Source: Paramecium pentaurelia
Taxonomy: Eukaryota > Ciliophora > Oligohymenophorea > Peniculida > Parameciidae
Reading direction: 5' to 3'
NCBI GenBank assembly: GCA_905183005.1
Contig: CAJJDO010000061.1
Span: forward strand, 9,338 to 73,337
DNA length: 64,000 nt
Shown here: one piece after another, positions 12,715-23,061 of the stretch
Numbering within the stretch: position 1 is the first letter of the stretch
Layout: each line of letters begins with the position of its first letter
Notes under the pieces: model-generated
The model's database searches: none
What the model saw: the letters and a program-made list of their open reading frames with translations, nothing else
What the model was told of the DNA's origin: nothing
Program-made: the position numbers and the translations under genes

Positions 12715-15352
12715 AATAATCAATTCTAAAGTAAATTAAATTAGATAGATGATGAATACCAATAAATCTTAAGAAACATCTCAGTCATAAGTTATATTCA
12801 TAATGGAAAGTCAACCATAACTGACTGTTTGCTCAATAATTCTGGACTAATTTCAAATTAATACGACATAAAAAAATACCGAGACTAAAGAGTAGTTTTT
12901 GATATATTTGATTGACACTTCAGGACATTTAGACTTTAGTTCAGAAGTAACAGCTGCTCTTAGAGTAACTGATGGTGCTTTTAGTTGTAGTGGATTATGC
13001 GGAAGGAGTCTGTTGGTATACTGAGACGATTTTGAGAAAAGTATTGTAAGAGAAGATAAAGCCTATATTGATGATTAATAAGATTGGTAGTCTATATTGG
13101 AATTATAACATGATGGTAAAAAAATGTAGTGTTAAAGAAATTTATTTATTGCCCATATCAGAAATTCGCTATTATAATCGATAATGTAAATGTGATTATT
13201 TCAACTTATGAAAATAAAGATATATCCAGATCATGGTTCAGTATGCTTTGGATCAGGAAAAAAATCTTGGGCTTTTTTATGTACTAAGCTTGCTCTTATC
13301 TATGCAAAAAAAAAAATTCAAATGTTGAACCACAAAAACTACAAGAAAAATTTTGGGGTGATAATTATTTCGTTGCTGTGTCCAAATGTTGGCGGAAGAA
13401 AAGCAATGATGATTCAGGAAAATAATTACAAAGTGCTTTTACCGCATTCATAATCGAATCAATCTGTAAATTGGCTAATTCAATCATAAAAGGAAATAGA
13501 AAAAAAAATGTTCTATATCTTGGGATTGGAGCTTACATAGGAGGAATAAAAATTGAGTGGTAAATTTCTCTTAAAAGCAGTCATGTCTAAGTGGATTAAT
13601 ACGGCTGATACTTTGATTGAGATGATTATTTGCCATTTGCCTTCATCTACGGAGGCAAAGAAGTTTAGAACATCCTTTTTGTATGAATGTCCTTAATACG
13701 ATACCATAGCTTCATTTATGTGAGAATCTGATTCTAGGGGACCCTTAATTATGTATAATTCAGTTAAATTATATTAAAAAAACTGAAATGTTATCATTAA
13801 ATTAAATTTGAAATTATAATATGTATTGTTGATTTTGTACAAAATTTTATAACCATTTTTTTAACCAAATTCTAATATAAGTCGATTTTTTGCTTTTGGT
13901 AGAGTTTTTCAGATAGCATAAGTACAAGATAATTGATTAGAATAATTGTCCAAATCATAAGCACGGGAAGATAGAAGATTTATTTGAAAAGCCCATTCAA
14001 AAACAGTACTGATGATGTCCAATAAAGCTGAATATATACCTGATGTTCTCTTATGGTAAAATAGTAGGATTAGTTGGTATGGATGATGTCTTATTAAATA
14101 GTGGTATTGATTCAAATAATCGTTAAAATTACAATTTATATAAAAAAATAAAAATTCACCAAATAACATTCATAATTTATTCGGTTATACAATATCAGAT
14201 CACCAGAATGTTATCTAATTAGATCAATGAATTATTTAGTTTTACCATTAATAAATGTGCCTTTGAGACCCCAAAATCCAAAACATCAACCTATATTATT
14301 AGAGGGTTTGAAGAGATTATCCTAATTTGATCAATTAGCGCTTTGTAAAACTGAGATTACAAGTGAGTTTACAGCAGCAGGTTGTGGAGAATTACATTTA
14401 GATATTTGCTTGAATGGCTTAGAGAAGGATTTTGCTAAAATTTAAATAATTCGATATGTTTCGATGTTATTTAATAAAGAAACAGTTTTAGCAACATCAA
14501 AAGTTGAATTTATGGCTAAATCTCCGAATAAACATTTTAGAATATATGCTTACGCTGAGCTACTTTATCAAGGTCTGTAAACCGCTATTGAGAAAGATTA
14601 AGTAACACATATGGATGATACTGAAGTAAGAGCTTAAATATAATTTGAATAATTTAAATGGGATAAGGAAGAAGCTCTAAAATATGAACTGTTGGTCCTG
14701 AAAATTCAGGTCCAAATATTTTGGTGGATAAAACATATTTTGATAAAAGAATAAATTAAATGAGAGAACATATGGAACATTGTTGGTAATGGTCTACTTA
14801 AGAAGTTCCTCATTGTGAAAAATAACAAAGGGGAGTTAGGGTAAATATCATAGATTTTGTACTACAAGATGAAGATTATTTTAAATAAGGAGGACAAATT
14901 GTACTGGCAGCAAGAGGATGAACTTATACATGTGAACTTACAGCAAAACCTAGACTATGCGAGCTAAATTATTAAGCAGAAATCCTTGTTCCTTATGGTT
15001 TTATAGACTGTATCTATAACTGTTTAAATTCAAGAAAATCTGTAATTATCAAAGTAGATTATATTACTGAAACACCCCTATCATCAGTAATTTTATAATG
15101 TATAATTATTTCTAAATCATATCATATATGCCTGTAGCTGAATCTACATGTTTAACAGACGATCTTATAGTTCTAATTAACTATTAAGCCTTTTCTTAGT
15201 TTGTGCTTAATCATTGGAAGACTATAGATGATGATCCTTTGGAAATTGATACTAAAGCTAACAAATTGTTACTTAATATCAGAAAGAAAATAGTAATTAG
15301 GCCATAATTACCAAATGTTAACGACTATTTAGAAAAAGTTTTTACATTATGA
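12715..15352 (+). pseudogene. EF-2-like translation factor, full-length pseudogene
   Basis: Pieces follow the order of eukaryotic elongation factor 2 from end to end. Near 12775 is NISVISYIHNGKSTITDCLL (the G1 loop, normally VDHGKST). Next come LIDTSGHLDFSSEVTAALRV (12905-12965), then VDYAEGVCW and KPILMINKI. YPDHGSVCFGSGKKSWAF lies near 13220 and RFFAFGRVF near 13885. VPLRPQNPKHQP, LLEGLKRLSQFDQ and AAGCGELHLDICLNGLEKD lie at 14257-14430, with SPNKHFRIYA near 14520. GGQIVLAARG and ELTAKPRLCE follow at about 14890-14955. The end matches the EF-2 C-terminus (YQAFSQFVLNHWK, then DDDPLEI) and stops at TGA 15350-15352. At least several frame changes, for example around 12890, 12990, 13080-13300 and 14700, are not explained by short introns. 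The diphthamide loop His is replaced by Phe (FVLQDEDYFKQGGQ), so the parent was already a diverged paralogue. Confidence 0.85.
13755..13875. other. AT-rich insertion inside the EF-2-like pseudogene
   Basis: EF-2 proteins have about a dozen residues between GPLxMYIS and GRFFAFGRVF. Here GPLIMY (near 13740) and SRFFAFGRVF (near 13880) are separated by roughly 120 bp of very AT-rich DNA with no coding sense. It could be a retained internal eliminated sequence (these are TA-bounded in Paramecium), another small insertion, or simple decay. I cannot define exact ends. Confidence 0.35.
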
Positions 15353-15825
15353 ACAATAAATGGGCCTAGATTAAATCAAAAATTTTAATTCTAGAAATTA
15401 TATTCATAAGTAAGGTTTGTAATATTAATATTGTACAAATAAGAAAATAAAAGAGAAAATAAAATGATTTATAATTCAAGTAGAAAAATAATTATAAACT
15501 AAAGCAAATAAAGGCTTTTAATCGATTTTTGTTAATTTTAGAATTTAATTAAACAAATAAAAGATATTCCTCTTCTTAGTCTATATCCAATTTTAGAAAA
15601 ATAATATACTGTTAAATATTTACTTATTAATAGATAAATTTGAATCTCATAATGTCTTGTCTTAATAGGATTAAAATCATAGTTTATACTCTGTTTCAAA
15701 ATGGCAGAAGCAAATATTAATTTTTATTTTTAATACATTTAATTAATTAAAATTTAATTATATAGCACTTAATAATATTATTTATGATTTAATTCCACTA
15801 AATCTTTATGTTCCTAATTTCGATA
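15353..15825. other. AT-rich intergenic stretch
   Basis: I see no coding frame or RNA gene between the end of the EF-2 relic and the next start codon. The composition is typical of Paramecium non-coding DNA. Confidence 0.5.
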
Positions 15826-16648
15826 ATGAGTCCTGTTGTTGGAAGTGAATTAGAAACTTTAAGTTTCACTGAAAAGCATATTTACATTAATGATTTTAAG
15901 CATTATGTTTAAAATGTAAATTTACATCATTATAAGATTATGATTGGATTTATAGGTGCTATTGCTTAATACCTTTTTGGTCGTTCAGTTATTGAATATT
16001 ATAATCCAATGCCTAAGACAAAATTAAGAGTTTAGAATATTTTGAAAGAAATTCGCTATGGAATTCCTTAATTGATGTTTGGAAGCTCAGTAACAATGGT
16101 ATTATATTTAAAATTACTAAGACGTTTTATTATTACATTTATCCCAATACTCCATATTATAAGTATTTTGAAATCAATGAATATAAATTACTTGATTTAT
16201 TTTCAATAATATTTCAATGGATTTGGATTACATATATGTCTTAAAATTTTATATTTAGTTAATGGTTATTGGATTCATAGGATGCTACATTTAAAATATT
16301 TTTATTAATACATCCATTGTATTCATCATTCTTTTAAGCTTTCTATTAGGTACATTGCTTCTTCATTCATCTGAAGTATTGATACCTATCCATCCTTTAT
16401 AAACAATGATTTTTGGGGGTTTATATGCAATTAGAGATATGTTGGCTCATGATGGAGGGTAAGAATCAAAACTTAATGATAGTAAATTGGATTATGCTGA
16501 CCATTATAGGCATCATTTGTATTATGTTGTAAATTACGGTCATCCTATTTTAGATTATTATTTTTGTACTTCATACAATCCAGTAAAAATAAAAAATAAA
16601 TTGTTAGAAAAATTATCCGATTAAAGAAAAATGTTCCTATGTTAGTGA
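15826..16648 (+). pseudogene. Sterol desaturase / fatty-acid hydroxylase family, two frameshifts
   Basis: From ATG 15826 the frame runs as a membrane protein (FIGAIAQYLFGRSVIEYYNP, then KEIRYGIPQLMFG). A 23-nt intron (GTATTATATTTAAAATTACT plus AAG, starting near 16097) joins it to FYYYIYPNTPYYKYFEINEY. The di-iron histidine motifs of the family are all recognisable: GYWIHRMLHLKYFYQ with HCIHH near 16270-16330, and DHYRHHLYYVVNYGHPILDY near 16500-16560. They sit in different frames, however. One shift is needed near 16255 and another near 16370, where CAT-CTG-AAG probably was CAT-CC-GAA. No GT-AG intron of the right length fixes either. The family includes ERG3-type C-5 sterol desaturases in the ER. 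Sequencing error near the assembly joins remains a possible alternative to true decay. Confidence 0.75.
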
Positions 16649-17317
16649 ATTTTAAAATAAAGATCATCCCTTATTTTCTAAGTATTCATGAATAATTATA
16701 AGAAAAGTTTATAATTAAATTTATTTATTTATTTATTTATTTATTTAATATAATATAATATAATATAATATGATTATCAATAATTTTCAATAAAAGTTGT
16801 GAAATTAGAGATCTGATTACAAATATCATCTAATATCAAGAACTTATTTATATGAATAATCAAATTATCAAATGTATTCTAAAATATTTGATTTTTTGAA
16901 TCATTATTTTGTGTAAATACTAGTGTATAAAAAAGTAGCTTTGAGTAGATATTTATATTATGGCTTTTATCTTAATTTTTTATGTTTATTACTGATTAAT
17001 ATAAACTTCAACAGTTTAATACCAATCTTCAATAAAATGAGAATTCAATGTAATTATTATACAATTATAAGTCAATAAATTTTCTGAATTTTCTTATCAA
17101 TTACTTCTAAAATTTAAGTTTAGCCCTACTTACATAATGATATGGAAATTTAAATGGATCTATAATTTTTGTAAATTATATCTTCTTTTATGAAAAAAGT
17201 AGAAAGTTGATAAATTATGAAGATGAAAAGAATAAATGAAAGGAATGTAGTTTTCAGATTAGTTAATTTATCATATAAAATACTATATCTAATATTATTA
17301 TACATTTCATTTTGATT
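16649..17317. other. Intergenic stretch with microsatellite
   Basis: It holds a run of TTTA units followed by AATAT units (about 16720-16771). Otherwise it is AT-rich sequence without a coding frame. It lies between the desaturase relic and the 3' end of a minus-strand transporter gene. Confidence 0.5.
16720..16771. repeat. TTTA / AATAT microsatellite
   Basis: About seven tandem TTTA units pass directly into about five tandem AATAT units. This is simple-sequence DNA with no sign of function. Confidence 0.9.
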
Positions 17318-18310
17318 TCAGTGACCTTTTTATTATTATTTCGATTTATCTAGTACAACTTTTACTAAAGAAGCAACAATCACTCCAGTACCACAAACAC
17401 TAAAAATAGATAAATTAGTTCCCATAAAAATGTCAATTATATATCCATAAATAACTTAAGACTAACCTAGCATGGATATTTCTGTAAGGTTTCCTTTCAT
17501 ATATGCTCTATTCATCAATAATTATACAATATAGGAAGTAGACCCAATTAATATTAACATAGTCATTTCAAAATAACTTGGCACCAACCATTACTAAGAT
17601 GGAATAATAAATAGAGCCACTGTAGTCACACCAATTGATATAATGGAGAAGTATTATAAAATTACTAATTAATTCACCTAGATTACAAAAATTCATACAG
17701 ACTTAGCTAATGTATTAATTAATACTTGTATTATTGATGAGAATATTGCAGCAGATATCATTAATATTATTCCCATCAATTATGTCTCCACTAAATTTTC
17801 GCTTTTTTCATAACCAAAAATTTCTAATAGCACTGGTGGCTAACTAATAAGAAAAATTCCAAAAAAGCAAATAATCAAGTTAAAAAATAAACTCATCTAC
17901 AATTTTTCTGTTTTCAAATAATAAATTGCCATAAGAGATGTCCAAAGAGGAGATGTTCTAAAAAGAACTTGACCTTCTGACACACTAACCTACATAATTC
18001 CTGAATAAAAACAAATTGTTCCTAAACATCCAAAAATGCTTCTCATAAATAATTTATTGTATATATCTGATGTAAACCCATATAGTTATATGTTTTAATT
18101 ACTAGTTACTATCGTGTTAAATAAACACATAATAATTGCTCTAAAATATACAATTTAAGATGATGGAATATGTGATATCATTTTACTAAGCATTGAATTT
18201 ATTGAAAATATTAGTGAACTTGTTAGAATATAATAAATTGGGGCATATCTAGGCTACTTAAGTTCAAGTTAAGAGATGGCTGATTTTATAGAAGACAAAA
18301 AGTAATCCAT
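17318..18310 (-). CDS. EamA/DMT-family membrane transporter
   Basis: Reading from ATG 18308-18310 to TGA at 17318 with one 21-nt intron (GTATGAATTTTTGTAATCTAG near 17690) gives 323 residues and an exact reading frame. The protein has about ten hydrophobic segments in two similar halves, as in drug/metabolite transporters. Typical pieces are GCLGTICFYSGIMQVSVSEG followed by QVLFRTSPLWTSLMA in the first half, and LIGSTSYIVQLLMNRAYMKG with EISMLGQSQVIYGYIIDIF in the second. The first half resembles solute carrier 35G-type proteins in having RSIFG before a GxxxFY motif. It acts in a membrane; the substrate cannot be read from sequence. The gene stands alone, with long non-coding DNA on both sides. 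Confidence 0.8.
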
Positions 18311-19953
18311 AAATAAAATAATTTTAAGAATTAATATTGAAGAAAAAATATAATTGTTATAATTAAGAAAATTACATCAAATTATTTAATATAATGAATG
18401 ATTATTAAATAATATTGATCATGAGTTAGTGTAATTATTATTCAAATTTCTCCTTAAAATTAATGTAATAAAATGAATAGTTGTAAATTGTTATCTGTTA
18501 ACTCAGCTGCTAAAACCTTTTATTAAATCATTATAATCAGAATTTAAACAATTATGAGAATGTTAAAATAAATAAATAAACTAATGATGACGAAAAAATA
18601 ACTGTGTCTCCAATAATAATAGTTAATATTAACTTTATTAATCTTTTAATCATGATATAAATATGTTTTCATTTTCTGTTGATCAATCAATTTTATATAA
18701 TCTAAGATAAAGTAGCATCAAATAAAGGTATTTATTAGAAAATAATTAATTTAGCATTTTCTTTATTGCCAAAAAAGTTTAAAGTACTTTAATTCTCAAA
18801 TTCTTCTGGTCATCGAAAAAAATGATTAGCAAAAATCAGAAATTTTGGGTTAACCTAATATACAAAATGAAGTGTCTTTTGAAAAATTTTAGTAAGGACA
18901 TTTCTAAATTATAATATTCTATTATTGAAAATGATATTTATAAAGAGAAGAAGTTACCAAATTACCCTTAAATTCATGGGACAAGATAATTATTATAATC
19001 AATGCTGCTTAAAGGGTATTTTAATTAAATTGATTTAATTTAATTTTTTAATATGTATATAATTTTTCTTATTATTTATTCTTACTTGTGATTCTTTTTC
19101 ATACACAAAATATGAATAGCAAAAAAAAGAGGAATTCATTTTCTGTATCATTCTTAAATTGAAACTTAAGTTTTTATTATCTAAGAATTCATCGACTTAT
19201 TTGATATTAATATTAAAAAATGTATTCATAAGAAACTTATATACTGCTTTAATTATAACCTATTTTTTAACATGTTATTTTAATTCTCCTTTTAGAACTA
19301 GATATTCAAAAATAATTTTATATATATAAAATGGGTTATTCCTCAATTAGAGACTATCCATCAATTATTAATAAAACAGTTTCACCAATTTTACGAGTTG
19401 TTAAAATGAAATGTTCTAATACTTAAAAAAGTAATTGGTGAATTAAACAAATGCAATGATTATCAAATATAATTTAACTCGTCATTTCAATTCTCAGATT
19501 TAGAAATAAGTTTTCATTTATGATTTACACCCTATAATTAATGTAAAATTTAAATGATTTTCCATTTTTTACTATATTTGTAATGGTATTGATTTTATGT
19601 TAGAATTGATATAAATTATACTTTATCATTAAATCAATAACAAAAATCGATTAATTTGATAATCCTATAAGTGTTATGATAGTTAATTTTTAGTAGTTTT
19701 ATAGAAAATAATTGATTGAATGTTATGAGAATATTCTTTTTGTAAATATTTTTATATGTTAATCATTTAGAACATCTAAAATGAAGAGATCAGAAATGTG
19801 AATATTAAATAATCTGTTGACTATAATTATTTGATAACAGTATTACTATATTGAGATTATTAATTATTTTACACGAATAAAGAAATGAAATAAGATGACC
19901 TTCACTCACCTAGTCTTTGTGGGTATCTTAACTTTTTCCATGTTTTGGGAGAG
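18311..19953. other. Long intergenic stretch, no supported gene
   Basis: This is the longest apparently empty stretch of the window. Short pieces near 18690-19010 on either strand look a little like former coding sequence (for example LPNYPQIHGTRQLLQSMLLK on the plus strand near 18955), but they have no start, family or continuity. The rest is plain AT-rich DNA. It would contain the promoter of the downstream phosphodiesterase gene. Confidence 0.45.
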
Positions 19954-22897
19954 ATGGAATCATAAAATCTGATCTCTTTATAAGAGAAAAAGATTGTGAA
20001 ATAAAAGTTGACAGTCAAGGATCCTTCACTATTAGTATTACTATCAAAATAACATGATGACAATCAAATGAAGGAAATGTTGCTATCCTACATTTCTTAG
20101 CTTCAGATGACTAGATGTAAATCATAGACCTAGGAGTTGAGTCCATCAAGAAAGCAGGAGGGATAAATTTTAGTAATCTATAATTTTATCTGAGACTCAA
20201 ACTGTAAAAATGATTGACTAGTTGATCAAATAATTAAACAGTATGTTCCAAAACTAACATTAATAAGTACAAGAATTTATAAATATCAATAGATGACTGA
20301 AGAGTTTAGAGACAAAATATAAAAACTGAGGGGACTTTTATATTAGATTGATTATCAGGAAGAAATTGATTTAACTACAACTTAGTAATTGCAATAGATT
20401 TACTAGTTAATAAAAGTAATTTTATCATAATGCTTAGCAAAGGTATTCACGTTATATGAATTCACTTCTGTTATTGATGGATGAAAAGGTTGAACCAAAA
20501 GATATCTAAGAATTTCTTAAGACATTTTTAAACTAATTAATAGGTTGTACATCCTATGGATATATAATAATCAAAGATGAAGTAGTCTCATTACATAGGG
20601 ATGAAAAATATGAACAATTGGATTTAAATGAGTAATGTAAAAGAGAATTGTAAAATCTCACAGACATTACAGAAATTCAATAACTTGAATCTTTGAGAAA
20701 ATATTTTAGAAATGGAGAATACATATTGAAGTTGTCTAATACCTAATTTTTTACTATGCAATTAGATTAAGATTTTACATAATTTGTGATGTTGGCAACT
20801 AAATACAAATATTTGGATTCAATTATCGATCTTGCATAATTTGTGATTTATACTGAATAATAAATTAAGGTATAATATTTTAGCATCTTATCAATTGGAG
20901 ATACTGTATTAGAAATTGGATTAGAGATTGTAAGATGTTCAAAGTATTTATTAATTGAATAAATATTATCAATTATTAATGGATAATATCAAATATTACA
21001 GATTAATGAATATTAGCCTCATCTGGTTACATTTAAGTTTAAGGATTCATAATCTCAAAACCTATTTACAACCGATATGGACTTAAAGAAACCTTAAGAT
21101 TTATTAATTTACAATCAAGTTAATCAATAATATCAAAGATATTAACAATTTATAAAGTAATGTTATGAAAGAATGTCCTTTTACAAATATTTTCTAAGAT
21201 CTAAAAGTCTATTCATGATTGATTTTGATAAATAAGGAAGACTAAGATTTTTGAGTAAGGCATTGCCTCAAAAAATCAAACAGTAATTTAATATCGATAA
21301 AACCCAAATCGATTTAACTTATAAGTAGATCTTCCATTCCAATCAATCAATGATATAAACAATTGAAACCTATATTAGTAATTCTAAGTGGAAATTGAAT
21401 CAATAAGAAGATGAATCAAATAAGACATTTGAAATATTTATCCGAAAAGAAGAGAAACAATTTAAAGGATTTACATTAATTGTATCAGAGAATGATTGGG
21501 TAAGGAGAAAGGCGTAGCCTCCAAATGCAGGCAATCTAGTTAGACAATAGTTATTACAAACAGAAACCATGGATTATATTAAGAAACTGGAAGAATTTAA
21601 TCCTGACATCAGAAATTCAGTTGTGGCTATGTACATGCCTTAGATTCAGGAATTCAATCCAGTGTAATAATAGTCGTAAAAGACTCCAACCTTAGTTTTT
21701 AGAAAGATAAAAAAAGACTAAGTGGTTGGGAAGAATAGTTTCCTATTTAAATAAAGGGAAGAGGAAAAAAAGTCTATGAAAGTTAATCCTAATAAATTTA
21801 ATGAATCTCATTTAATTGTTAAAGAGTAAGACATCATCTTAGATTCTCTAGATTTTAATATTCATGAGGTATCAATAATAATATTAATCGTCTTTAGATC
21901 AATAACTTGATTGAGAAGCAAAGATTGGTTTGGTCAATTTTAGCTAGAGGAAACTTTATATAAATGTTTGGCATTCCTTAAGAGAAATTAGTCAATTTTT
22001 TAAATGAGATGGAAACTCAGTACAATATGAATAATAATCCATATCATAATTATGATCATGGTATTGCAGTTATGTAAGCTGTAAACTGCTTTGTCAAATA
22101 ATTATTATAACACTTAGGAGAACACTTATTCAATAACACAACTAGATTTTGTTTATTGCTTTCTGGACTTTGTCATGATGTAGCTCATACTGGTAAAACA
22201 AATGCGTATGAAGCTAATTCATTAAGTACTTTGGCTATCAGATATCATGATAGAGTGGTAATTATATGTATTAATATGTTAGGTATTGGAATAGCATCAT
22301 GCAGCAACAACTGTTAAGATTCTTAGAGATTCTTCAACAAATATCTTATGCAATTTTTCAGATCAAGATTTTCGATCATTTAGAAAATAATTGATATCTA
22401 ATATTCTAGCTACAGATATGTAAGAACATTTTAAGATGCTGAAAGAACTTGAATCTAGGATTGAATAGTATGGAAATGATCCAGAAGACTTATCTTTGCT
22501 TTGTGGAATGATCACACATACCGCAGATTTCAATGGTACTGCTAGAAAGTGGCCTTAGAGTTAATTATGGAGTGAGAAGATTAATTAAGAATACAGAGCT
22601 TAATATGAGGATGAAGGAAAGAAGGGATATCCTCAATAACCATTTATGAAGGATTTAGACAAAGTATAAATTATTCTAAAAATTTTTTAGTTGCATGTTA
22701 TGTCAAAGAATGAAATGGGATTTATAAAGGTGATTGTGAGACCATTATATTATCAAATGAATGTATTTGGGAAGGGAGCATTTTAAATTTGTGTAAATAA
22801 TTTAGATGAAACCATTTTGGAATGGGACAAATTGTACTAAAAAGGGATTTAAGAATTAGAGCAATAAGAATAACAACAAAAACAAGAGTCTAAATGA
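19954..22897 (+). CDS. Cyclic-nucleotide phosphodiesterase, class I catalytic domain
   Basis: ATG 19954 to TGA 22895-22897, with six introns of 22, 26, 22, 29, 25 and 27 nt, gives 930 residues in an exact frame. Introns start near 20182, 20270, 20418, 21869, 22259 and 22664. The C-terminal third is a PDEase domain. It has NPYHNYDHGIAVMQ, then the metal-binding signature HDVAHTGKTNAYEANSLSTL (about residue 706 on), then LEQHHAATTVKIL, GMITHTADFNGTARKW and a final KNEMGFIKVIVRPL. The essential His and Asp residues are present; the usual Pro after HDxxH is Thr. The N-terminal 600 residues are Gln-rich and partly coiled, with no GAF or transmembrane segment that I recognise. It should hydrolyse cAMP and/or cGMP, which control ciliary beating and secretion in Paramecium. 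The start rests on frame continuity alone. Confidence 0.88.
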
Positions 22898-23061
22898 TAG
22901 TATTTCATAATTTTCATTTATTCATATTTCAATAAATATTTCAAATGATATATATGAAGGCCCTATTTAAATAATAGATTTGATAATAATTATAATACTT
23001 TTATCCTATTATATTTATAATATAAGTTATAATAATATTATTCTTATTCAAATGTAAATCA

